Assembly (NCBI RefSeq): GCF_013139515.1
Contig: NZ_WTAR01000030.1
Coordinates: forward strand, 1-64,000
Origin: Lutibacter sp.
GTDB lineage: Bacteria > Bacteroidota > Bacteroidia > Flavobacteriales > Flavobacteriaceae
Direction of reading: 5' to 3'
DNA length: 64,000 nucleotides
Positions 29,687 to 38,027 of the stretch are shown here, one piece after another; the stretch's first letter is position 1, and each line of letters starts with the position of its first letter. A program made the position numbers and the translations under genes. The notes beneath the pieces are model-generated. The model searched no databases, was not told the DNA's origin, and saw nothing but the letters and a program-made list of their open reading frames with translations.

Positions 29687-31102
29687 TTAATTAATAGTTC
29701 TACTAAAATTGTTATTTTCTATTGTTTTATTAGTTGTTAAATCATTGCTATTGGCTTTCCGATAATTTTTAGAAAATGCCTTAATTCTATCAATTTTAGA
29801 TTTGTTAGTTTTGTAAAGTGTAGGAGTATTAGCTAACAAGTATTTAATGTCATCAAAGTAGCTATCCTTTATAACTTGTTCAATCTCAGCACCTGAAAAA
29901 TTGAGCATTTTTTCACTAATATTAGTATTTATTTTAGTTTTATATTTTTTATTCATGATTGTGATAATTTCTTTTCGTTCTTCATTGTTTGGATAATCAA
30001 CAAAGAATATTGCGTCCCACCGACCACAACGTAAAAACTCACTAGGCAAGCTATCCAAATTATTAGCAGTTGCAACAATAACAGCATCGTTTGTGCGATC
30101 ATTAAACCATGTTAGCATATGCCCTAATTGACTTGAATTTGTACTATCTCCACTCCCAGTTGAAAATTGTTTTTCAATTTCATCCATTAAAACCACCGCA
30201 TTATTGCCTAATTTATCAATGATATCAGTAAATTTTCTTGTATTTTTTTCAGTTTCACCAACTAAGCTATTTTTCATATTACCCATGTTAGCAGTTATAA
30301 AGGTTCTATTCATTAGACTGGCAATAGTTTTACCTACCAAACTTTTTCCACAACCTGGGATACCGACCAGCATAATATTTTTCAATTTTGGCATATGACT
30401 ATTTTTTTCATCATATGCCTGTAAACGTTTATTTATATAAAGCTTAAGTGGTTTTAATCCCCCGACACTTTCAATATTTTCACTTTTACAGATAGTCATA
30501 AAACCAGAGTTATTAATTATGTTTTCTTTGCTGCTATCAATTATAGCCAAATCAATTTTTCCACTGTCAACAATAGATTTGGCTAGTATGTTTTGGCTTT
30601 CTTCAAATGAAAGACCTAGCAAGCAATTTGCTATTTTATCCACTGTTTTACTATTTAAAGTTTTCTTTATATTTTCGGGCAAATTTAAATTATTAATCAT
30701 ATCAATAAAATCTATTTTTTCCGGTAGATCAAAATTGATATCATGGACTATTTTATCAAAAAATGAATTTATTTTATCAGTTTGAACAATACACAGAGTG
30801 ACGCTATTATTTTTATATAGGTCTATATTATTCAAAACAAGTTGTAAAACACCTTTCTCTTCAAAGAACCAATTGCCACTTTCTATAAAAATAATACTAT
30901 TTTTTATAGTAGTAGAAAAATCTAATAAATCATTAATATTGACATATTCTGAATTTATACCGTTGATAGCATTCCAACAATATTTATTAAAAGGTTGATC
31001 AACATAAAAAGTATTGATCGCTCTTTTTATCTCATCAGTTTTAATATTTATCAGTGGAAAACTTGCCTTGACATAGTTTGTTAGATTGTAAGATTGTTTC
31101 AT
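29687..31102 (-). CDS. AAA+ ATPase, Ycf46-like
   Basis: VGIPGCGKSLVGKTIAS Walker A, VVLMDEIEKQF Walker B, ATANNLDSLPSEFLRCGRWD sensor/arginine finger; N-terminal half IFIESGNWFFEEKGVLQLVLNNI and SVGGLKPLKLYINKR. Confidence 0.85.
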   Translation of the reverse strand: MKQSYNLTNYVKASFPLINIKTDEIKRAINTFYVDQPFNKYCWNAINGINSEYVNINDLLDFSTTIKNSIIFIESGNWFFEEKGVLQLVLNNIDLYKNNSVTLCIVQTDKINSFFDKIVHDINFDLPEKIDFIDMINNLNLPENIKKTLNSKTVDKIANCLLGLSFEESQNILAKSIVDSGKIDLAIIDSSKENIINNSGFMTICKSENIESVGGLKPLKLYINKRLQAYDEKNSHMPKLKNIMLVGIPGCGKSLVGKTIASLMNRTFITANMGNMKNSLVGETEKNTRKFTDIIDKLGNNAVVLMDEIEKQFSTGSGDSTNSSQLGHMLTWFNDRTNDAVIVATANNLDSLPSEFLRCGRWDAIFFVDYPNNEERKEIITIMNKKYKTKINTNISEKMLNFSGAEIEQVIKDSYFDDIKYLLANTPTLYKTNKSKIDRIKAFSKNYRKANSNDLTTNKTIENNNFSRTIN

Positions 31103-31163
31103 TTTTACCCCTTGTTTTTTTGGTTTTTAAGCCTTTAATAAATATTGTTGTACGATATAACCA

Positions 31164-31204
31164 GAAAAGCGCAAAAAAACTTTAAAATGAATTTTTGCGC
31201 TTTA
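31164..31204 (-). terminator. Intercistronic hairpin between DUF932-like and AAA+ genes (attenuator/terminator)
   Basis: AAAGCGCAAAAA/TTTTTGCGCTTT 12-bp stem, followed on minus strand by TTTTC. Confidence 0.55.
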
Positions 31205-31215
31205 TTTGTCATAAT

Positions 31216-32202
31216 TTACAGGGTAATAGACCTAACAAGATTTTCATTTCTAATTTTTGTCGGCTCCATGTCAAGAATTAAATTTAATGACTTTTCAGCA
31301 AAGCTTTGACTACTACCAAATAATAAGCTTTCTTCCCTGTCGGTATTTTTCTTTAAACTGGATGCATGGTTAGTATAAAAAGTGACGGCATTAAATAATT
31401 CGTATCCAGTGCCTTTTTGGGCCGCAGGTACTTTGCTAGTAGTTGCGTTATTTTTAAGTATTTCAGCCACTTGCCGCATTTTATTAATACTAGTTGCGCT
31501 TTCCTTGTCATCAAAAAACGAAGAAATTAGAGTCATTTGTTTGTCGGGCGAAAATTCAATATTTGCCAAGTTCTTAAAAGTATTATGTAAACTAGTTTGT
31601 TTTTCTTGCAACTCTAAAAAAGTAGAAACGAAGTTGTCAATTTTAGCAGAACAACTTTTTGTTTGTTTGGCCGTGAAAGTTGTCTCATTAGCTAGATTGC
31701 CATACCATTGCACAAAAGTATTATTGCATTCAACTCTCTTGTCATTCAATCCAATGGTAGGTTTTTTGGTGCCATCAAGCGGCAATAGGCAACTGATATT
31801 ACTATTATGAGTGTTGCCTTCACCAATATTAAATTGTTTTCCTAATAGATTAAATATGATTTTTTCGCCTTTGCCAATACCACATATACTCTCAATATCG
31901 CCCAACTTATCAATTTTATCGAAAAAATCTTTCGGTTGTATAGGTGTAAAACGCCCTTTTGAGAGTCTTAAAATTGCACCATTGTCGTTATTTTCAAGAT
32001 AAAAGTGGTTTTTTATATCGTCACCATGTCTATCTTTTACACTATGTAATGTTACCTCAAAGTCACACTTGCTTAGTTCAAACAATGAATTGTTTGTAAC
32101 ATCCTTATAAATATAATTTTCGCCATTAGCCCACCATGGATTACTCACTTTGCTTGCAAATCTTTTTTCCTGCATTAAATGACTCATATTTTTTTCTCCC
32201 AA
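31216..32202 (-). CDS. DUF932-like phage/plasmid protein
   Basis: ISCLLPLDGTKKPTIGLNDKRVECNNTFVQWYGNLANETTFTAKQTKSCSAKIDNF and NAVTFYTNHASSLKK resemble the DUF932 / TIGR03299 family. Confidence 0.6.
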   Translation of the reverse strand: MGEKNMSHLMQEKRFASKVSNPWWANGENYIYKDVTNNSLFELSKCDFEVTLHSVKDRHGDDIKNHFYLENNDNGAILRLSKGRFTPIQPKDFFDKIDKLGDIESICGIGKGEKIIFNLLGKQFNIGEGNTHNSNISCLLPLDGTKKPTIGLNDKRVECNNTFVQWYGNLANETTFTAKQTKSCSAKIDNFVSTFLELQEKQTSLHNTFKNLANIEFSPDKQMTLISSFFDDKESATSINKMRQVAEILKNNATTSKVPAAQKGTGYELFNAVTFYTNHASSLKKNTDREESLLFGSSQSFAEKSLNLILDMEPTKIRNENLVRSITL

Positions 32203-32281
32203 TAAAAATTAATTTCTTATCTGATATATTCAGACAATAATGTAAAACAGTAAAACGAATTTAAAACAATTTAATTAGTTA

Positions 32282-32695
32282 TCAGATATCAAGTTTTTGT
32301 ATTTGGCCTTTTTTATTACGATAAAAAACGTTGTTTGACTCAGCAAGTTTTTCAAGGGCTGAGTCTTTGCTTAGTATATCACAACTCTCAGTGTTCTTTT
32401 TTACATACTCAGCACAACAATAATTGATATAATCGGCACGTTTTTGGATAACATCTGCAATATGCTCTACCGAATTTTTTTTGTTATAACTTGTTAAACT
32501 GGGTATCGGCATAGATAAATCAATAGTAAGATCGCCAAATTGTACATTGTCAAGATGAGATAGTGATAAGTCATTGTGTTGATAAGAGTTACTAGTCTGA
32601 CTGACACAGTACGAGACTTTATGATCAACCGCTGGTAATTCTGTAAAATTAATATTGATATTGCCGAATTCGCTTACTTTTTTTGTTACTTTCAT
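32282..32695 (-). CDS. Hypothetical protein
   Basis: ORF in minus-strand unit. Confidence 0.6.
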   Translation of the reverse strand: MKVTKKVSEFGNININFTELPAVDHKVSYCVSQTSNSYQHNDLSLSHLDNVQFGDLTIDLSMPIPSLTSYNKKNSVEHIADVIQKRADYINYCCAEYVKKNTESCDILSKDSALEKLAESNNVFYRNKKGQIQKLDI

Positions 32696-32762
32696 AATCT
32701 TTTTCTCACTTTTTAAATTGTTTTTTTTTTGGTTAAAAAGACTTTAAAAAATTATTTATAAT

Positions 32763-32945
32763 TTAATTAACTAAACAAGTCAAGGGCGATATCTTGTTAG
32801 TATCATTATCCAGCATTTTATCAACTTCTAAAAAATCCGTATTCAATCCGTTATTTTCACATTGATAAGCATAAAAATCTTTTTGAGCCTGTAATGATTT
32901 TTTATTCAAGGTAGTTTTGATTTTAATAGTTTGTTTTTTAGTCAT
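32763..32945 (-). CDS. Hypothetical protein
   Basis: ORF. Confidence 0.5.
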   Translation of the reverse strand: MTKKQTIKIKTTLNKKSLQAQKDFYAYQCENNGLNTDFLEVDKMLDNDTNKISPLTCLVN

Positions 32946-33006
32946 AGCGCAACCCCTTTTTATAGTGTTTTAATAGCGGCAAATATTGCCAGTACAGTGA
33001 TTTACT

Positions 33007-33225
33007 TTATATAGTGTATAATTCCACAAAACAATCAATTTTTTGTTTAAAGCTCAATTTCTCCCATACAGGGGATAATTTCAATGTGTTATAAATATCA
33101 TTTATTCTCAAATTGTTATTCAATCCGAATACCATTTTCAGCAAGTTAATATTATTTTCTATAAGTACAAAAAGAACAAAATTAATCATGGTAATCATTA
33201 ATCCTATAAAAATAATGTTAATCAT
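33007..33225 (-). CDS. Small membrane protein
   Basis: MINIIFIGLMITMINFVLFVLI TM helix. Confidence 0.55.
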   Translation of the reverse strand: MINIIFIGLMITMINFVLFVLIENNINLLKMVFGLNNNLRINDIYNTLKLSPVWEKLSFKQKIDCFVELYTI

Positions 33226-33236
33226 AATAAGCCCCT

Positions 33237-33371
33237 TTAGTTACTTGTTAGTAGTGCAAAATAAGTGATACTAGTCATCATCAAACAAAATAGACCAGTA
33301 TAGACAAAAGCACAAAATACTTTCTGTAATCGAGTTAATCCCTTTTTTGTTTTCCTATAAGTATTAATCAT
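33237..33371 (-). CDS. Small membrane protein (44 aa)
   Basis: MINTYRKTKKGLTRLQKVFCAFVYTGLFCLMMTSITYFALLTSN; GGGAGA upstream; not in ORF track. Confidence 0.5.
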   Translation of the reverse strand: MINTYRKTKKGLTRLQKVFCAFVYTGLFCLMMTSITYFALLTSN

Positions 33372-33415
33372 CTTGTCTCCCTTATTTTCTAAGTTAAATA
33401 AATACTACAGTTATA

Positions 33416-33444
33416 CTTTTATTAACTAATCAAACTAATGTCAA
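33416..33444 (-). promoter_or_regulatory. sigma70-like promoter of leftward AAA+/DUF932 unit
   Basis: Minus strand TTGACA 33444-33439, N17, TAAAAG 33421-33416. Confidence 0.45.
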
Positions 33445-33900
33445 GAAAATAATTTAAAATAATTCACTTTTTCAAAATAAATAAAAGTACCATATTTTAT
33501 GCTATTACCAATCCTCTCATATACCTTTATATAATAACTAATGATATTAATACCTTATATATATGATTAACTAGTACTGTTATCTAACTATTAACCCTAT
33601 ATGGCACTAACTAACCTTTAACCTATGTATAGCGGTATATAATGTATTGAGTAGTGGATAAAGCCTATTAGTATATTAATAGTTATGAGTCTATGTATAT
33701 AATGTATAAGAGTATGGTTTAATGTATAAGAGTTATATAAATAGATTGTTTAGTTTAATGAAAAATAGATAATTGTTTAGTGAAAAATAAATAAGGCGGC
33801 ACCACCACCCGCCCATGCCTATTCATTTGTAAAACTATTTAACTACCTATATAGTAGGACAACTAACTGATTAAGCATTTAACTATATACTATAATAGGT

Positions 33901-33924
33901 AGTTCTATTTAAACAAATAGAACT
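33901..33924. repeat. Perfect 10-bp inverted repeat
   Basis: AGTTCTATTT-AAAC-AAATAGAACT. Confidence 0.8.
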
Positions 33925-34495
33925 TATTCAGTGCCTGTTAATATTCTTATTTATTTAAATAGGATATATCTAGCCATTCTATGTACTGTCTATATATTGA
34001 CACGTTCTATTGTATAGGTATAACTACTTAATCTCTTAAAGGGGGTAAAAATAGATTATAAGAGGTTTAAACAGTTAACCATGCCAGTATATACAATCTA
34101 TTTAACTGTACTATTGGTAATGATTACTATTAAAAATAAATGTAATGATATCAATGACTTATATATTGTTTAGTATTTAACTATTTAATAAAATACTAAT
34201 ATATTTTATGTAATGATATCAATTACTTAGCCATTCTATTATTTATTTTACCCCTAGTGTATTAGGATATATATTACTATGTCAACATATTGACAATTTT
34301 AATCATGCCAATATATAAAATATATTTATAAATACATAGGGAACAAACAAACAAAGCTTTATTCAACTACTAACAATCTCAATGCATACCCCTTTAATTA
34401 ATATAGTTTATTCTATTCTATTTATATAAGTGCATAGGGGGGTAATAGAAGGGTTAAATATATAAGGGGTAATAGATAAGATATATATATTAAAT

Positions 34496-34529
34496 AGATA
34501 ACTATATTAAAGAGATAACTATATTAAAG
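34496..34529 (+). repeat. 17-bp perfect tandem duplication
   Basis: AGATAACTATATTAAAG x2, directly abutting G-run. Confidence 0.85.
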
Positions 34530-34977
34530 GGGGTGGGGTGTTTTGTTCCGAGGGGGGGGTGGTTAATAGACCGTGACGGCACATCCCCATAACTAGAATA
34601 GATTTTTTCAAACTTAGAAGGTGGAATATAAATAACTGGTATATAAGTAAACTATAAATATAAATAACTAGGAAAACATATAACTATTTCTACTCTCAAA
34701 TCCTAGACTGTTAAACTTATAGGGTGGGGTAGGGGTAGTTCTAAACCAGAAAAATCAGAAACCAGTAGTCTATATGAAATATAAAATATATATAAAAATA
34801 TCAAAACATTTAGTTAGGTTATAATAAGTATAAACTGTAAGGATATTAAAGTATAAAACTATTTAAACCGATAATAAGCTATACTTGACAGTATTTAATT
34901 AAATGCTTACATTACAGTATTGACCACTGGTAGATGTTTAAGCTGGAAGTATAATAAACTAAATAGGGGGAAAGATT

Positions 34978-35529
34978 ATGACTTGTATCGTTGGGATGGT
35001 AAGAGATAATAAAGTTTATATAGGTGGTGACAGTGCTGGTGTTAGTGGATTAAATATTAGGGTACGAAATGATAAGAAAGTATTCAAGAACAAAAATATG
35101 ATATTTGGCTGTACATCATCATTTAGGATGATCAATCTATTAAGGTATAAACTGGTAATACCTAAACAAAAATCAAATATGACTGATTATGAGTATTTGT
35201 GTACAGATTTTATAGATGAGGTCATTAAGTGTTTTAAGGACAATGGATTTTCAAATATAAATAATAATGAGGAATCGGGTGGTACATTCCTCATTGGGTA
35301 TAAAAGTAATCTTTATTGTATAGAAAGTGATTATCAAGTTGCAATGGTTAAGGATAGTTATGATTCGTGTGGATCTGGATCTAATTATGCTTTAGGTTCA
35401 ATGAAGACTTTATATAATTGGGATTCTTTTGAAGATTGTGAACCAGAAGTTTATATAACTGAAGCTTTAAGTGCTGCTGAATATTTTAGTTGCGGTGTTT
35501 ACAAACCATTTAATATAGTGAGTTTGTAA
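34978..35529 (+). CDS. Proteasome beta/HslV-like Ntn-hydrolase family protein
   Basis: MTCIVGMVRDNKVYIGGDSAGVSG...KKVF...MIFGCTSSFRM...SCGSGSNYALGSM. Confidence 0.6.
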   Translation: MTCIVGMVRDNKVYIGGDSAGVSGLNIRVRNDKKVFKNKNMIFGCTSSFRMINLLRYKLVIPKQKSNMTDYEYLCTDFIDEVIKCFKDNGFSNINNNEESGGTFLIGYKSNLYCIESDYQVAMVKDSYDSCGSGSNYALGSMKTLYNWDSFEDCEPEVYITEALSAAEYFSCGVYKPFNIVSL

Positions 35530-35771
35530 TATGACTTGCATGACAGGAAATGATTTAGGGACTAAACTAATTGATATATTAGGATTACCAAAGAAAGGTG
35601 TTATGTGAATGAACTTGTTATAATAAAATGTGAATATTATCCTGAATTTGATAAAGATAGCGAGAAAATGTTTTTAAAGGAAATGAGTAAGTACAATCTG
35701 GTTAAACTGGAAGATGAAGATGAAGATGAAGATGAAGAATAAATAGTATTTTAAGAAAGGGGATTAAGATA

Positions 35772-35945
35772 ATGACAATAATACCACAATGTATTATTAT
35801 TGTTTTTACATTTTTTGGTTTGAAGGAAAAACTCAAGGAAGAAAAATTAACTGTTAATTATATTATAAGTAATATTATATTATATTTTATTCTAGCATGG
35901 GGTGGATTCTTTAATTCTGTATTTATGATAATGGAGAAGATGTGA
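35772..35945 (+). CDS. Small membrane protein (57 aa)
   Basis: MTIIPQCIIIVFTFFGLKEKLKEEKLTVNYIISNIILYFILAWGGFFNSVFMIMEKM. Confidence 0.5.
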   Translation: MTIIPQCIIIVFTFFGLKEKLKEEKLTVNYIISNIILYFILAWGGFFNSVFMIMEKM

Positions 35946-36211
35946 TGTTGACTTGTTATTGTTCATTAGCTGGAACTGGTGCATGTCAAACTTGTGCTAA
36001 TTGGTTAAATCAGAAAACATTTGATGTCAATGGGTATTACAATCCAACCAAATTAGGCCCAACTGGATTAGATTATGGAAATAAACCCATATTAAATCCA
36101 GATGATATAACAGAAATAACTCATTATGAAAGATATTATATAGATGGTGTATTGCATGTTAAGTCTATATATAAATATTCTTTAATTGATAATGCTGAGG
36201 AACACTATTGA
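35942..36211 (+). CDS. Hypothetical protein
   Basis: ORF. Confidence 0.55.
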   Translation: MMLTCYCSLAGTGACQTCANWLNQKTFDVNGYYNPTKLGPTGLDYGNKPILNPDDITEITHYERYYIDGVLHVKSIYKYSLIDNAEEHY

Positions 36212-36417
36212 TATTTTACACAGAAATGATTCCAAAGGGGTATAATTGTATTAAAACTATTGATGACTCAGATTATGATGGATATAGACTGATACAATGC
36301 CCATACAATAAAGCTATTGAGTTAGATAGCGGTGATGTGATGATTTACTGTGCATTTTTAGAAGAAGAGGTATTTGACTTTGTTAAAGGGTGTAATATAG
36401 GGTTGGAGAATAAATGA
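36208..36417 (+). CDS. Hypothetical protein
   Basis: ORF, ATGA overlaps. Confidence 0.5.
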   Translation: MIFYTEMIPKGYNCIKTIDDSDYDGYRLIQCPYNKAIELDSGDVMIYCAFLEEEVFDFVKGCNIGLENK

Positions 36418-36656
36418 GAATATCTGTAGATAGAAAGAGTGAATACTATAAGTCTAATTGTGTAGGATTAAAACCTTATTTAAATGGTAAATATGTTAGA
36501 GGGTGTGTTGAAGCTGATGATATAAATGGGTGGGTTAGGAAATATAGATTTGATAATGATGGTAATTATGTAATGGCAAAGTTTCAAGATTACATTTTAG
36601 AAGAAATAGTTTATGGAATAGTTGAATTAAGGAAAGAAAATGAAGAAAAAGAATGA
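36414..36656 (+). CDS. Hypothetical protein
   Basis: ORF, ATGA overlap. Confidence 0.55.
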   Translation: MRISVDRKSEYYKSNCVGLKPYLNGKYVRGCVEADDINGWVRKYRFDNDGNYVMAKFQDYILEEIVYGIVELRKENEEKE

Positions 36657-36792
36657 GTATTTTAATGTAGAGCAACGTGAAGAACGTAATTTAGCACGAA
36701 AAATGAAGAAAAAGAAGAGAATAAAACAATTAAATCGTGATATTGATGATGATTTTAATGATATTGCTCATAAATATAATATTAAGTGGTAG
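36640..36792 (+). CDS. Small lysine-rich protein (50 aa)
   Basis: MKKKNEYFNVEQREERNLARKMKKKKRIKQLNRDIDDDFNDIAHKYNIKW. Confidence 0.45.
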   Translation: MKKKNEYFNVEQREERNLARKMKKKKRIKQLNRDIDDDFNDIAHKYNIKW

Positions 36793-36838
36793 TTAAGTAA
36801 CAATATTGCCATTTGTTTGTCGCTAAATTGTATTTATT

Positions 36839-36865
36839 TAAGTTTTAAGCATATATATCCGATAA
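36839..36865 (+). promoter_or_regulatory. sigma28 (FliA)-type promoter upstream of terminase/morphogenesis operon
   Basis: TAAGTTTT-N11-TCCGATAA followed by G. Confidence 0.6.
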
Positions 36866-36911
36866 GAACTTAAAATTATTCCATTTTTTCACTTTTACAC
36901 ACTTATACAAT

Positions 36912-37097
36912 ATGAATGAAATAAAAAAACGAATTGAAAGCATCATTGAGTATTATGAGAACGAACTTGAGGTTTGCAAAGAGCTTTCACTTGAATATCC
37001 TGAATTTGACCAGTTAGAGCAAGGGTATATCTATAAAAAATGTATTTTTGGTGAAATTATAGAAAGTTTGGAAGAAATGCTGGAGGATTATTTCTAA
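36912..37097 (+). CDS. Hypothetical protein
   Basis: ORF. Confidence 0.55.
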   Translation: MNEIKKRIESIIEYYENELEVCKELSLEYPEFDQLEQGYIYKKCIFGEIIESLEEMLEDYF

Positions 37098-37784
37098 ATG
37101 TCTGAAAAGATTAAGATGCCAAAGGAAATATACAAGGAAGGTGTAGCAGAACTACTTTCATCTGATAATGATATTGAAGAATTTGTAAGAATAAAAGAAC
37201 AGTTAGATAGTGTTAAAACACTTGACGATCTAACCCCACAAATGAGAAGATTTACTCAAGAATATGTTATTGATTACAAACCATCAGAAGCTGCTAAAAG
37301 AGCAGGGGTTGATCCTTGGTATAGAAATGCATATGCAGCAAAAGCATTAAAAAATAAAATAGTTCAACAATCAATTAGAAGTTTAGAAGAAATAACTTCT
37401 ATAAATCTTGCAATTACCAAAGAAAGAACCCTCCAAGAATTTTCAAAAATTAGTTTTTCAAATATACAAGATTTATTTGATGAAAATGGAAAGCTAAAAG
37501 ATATTGCTAGTTTAGATAGAGATACTGCTGCTAGTATTGAATCAATTCAAGTTGATAAACGGTTTGAAGGTCATGGAGAAGATATTGAAGAGGTTGAAGT
37601 TACAAAAGTGAAATTCCATAGCAAAATCAAGGCTTTAAATTCATTGGCTAAATATTTTGGTATTTATGAGAAGGATAAAGAGCGAAAAGTCAATATGAGT
37701 TTTGCTGATTTTCTCAAATCATTGCCAAAAGAGGTTCGGGAAGAGATTCGGTTTGCATTAATGAAAAGAATAGGGAATACTTAA
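37098..37784 (+). CDS. terS: Terminase small subunit
   Basis: MRRFTQEYVIDYKPSEAAKRAGVDPWYRNAYAAKALKNKIVQQSI...; position just upstream of TerL. Confidence 0.75.
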   Translation: MSEKIKMPKEIYKEGVAELLSSDNDIEEFVRIKEQLDSVKTLDDLTPQMRRFTQEYVIDYKPSEAAKRAGVDPWYRNAYAAKALKNKIVQQSIRSLEEITSINLAITKERTLQEFSKISFSNIQDLFDENGKLKDIASLDRDTAASIESIQVDKRFEGHGEDIEEVEVTKVKFHSKIKALNSLAKYFGIYEKDKERKVNMSFADFLKSLPKEVREEIRFALMKRIGNT

Positions 37785-38027
37785 ATGAAAAAATTATTAT
37801 TTCTATTAGTTTTAGTTTTATTGTCTGCATGTTCAGTATCGAATATAACTGTTACAGATCCTGATACAAAAATAACATGTACAGCATCTCACAAATCATT
37901 CTTAAAGAATTATTCAGATATTAAAATGAATGCTTGTGGTGCAAAGGGGAATGCTGATGAAGCAAAAGTAGATAATACTTTATCAGATGCAATATTGAAT
38001 GCTTTAGTCAAAGGTTTAAATCCATAA
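37785..38027 (+). CDS. Small lipoprotein
   Basis: MKKLLFLLVLVLLSAC lipobox. Confidence 0.75.
   Translation: MKKLLFLLVLVLLSACSVSNITVTDPDTKITCTASHKSFLKNYSDIKMNACGAKGNADEAKVDNTLSDAILNALVKGLNP

Larger units (their letters stand above)
33400..34970. other. About 1.55-kb repeat-rich, essentially non-coding region with two GC-rich islands
   Basis: No ORF in track; multiple direct and inverted repeats; GC-rich blocks at 33795-33820 and 34529-34585. Confidence 0.8.

Noticed and set aside
30519-30785. + strand ORFs within 30.2-32.0 kb
   Set aside because: Antisense to the AAA+ and DUF932-like genes whose motifs are clear
14000-34000. Integrase / temperate lysogeny module
   Set aside because: No integrase, excisionase or CI-like repressor with convincing motifs was seen in this window
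33400-34970. Protelomerase-type hairpin telomere
   Set aside because: Only short inverted repeats (up to 10 bp) were seen; no long perfect palindrome and no recognisable protelomerase gene in the window
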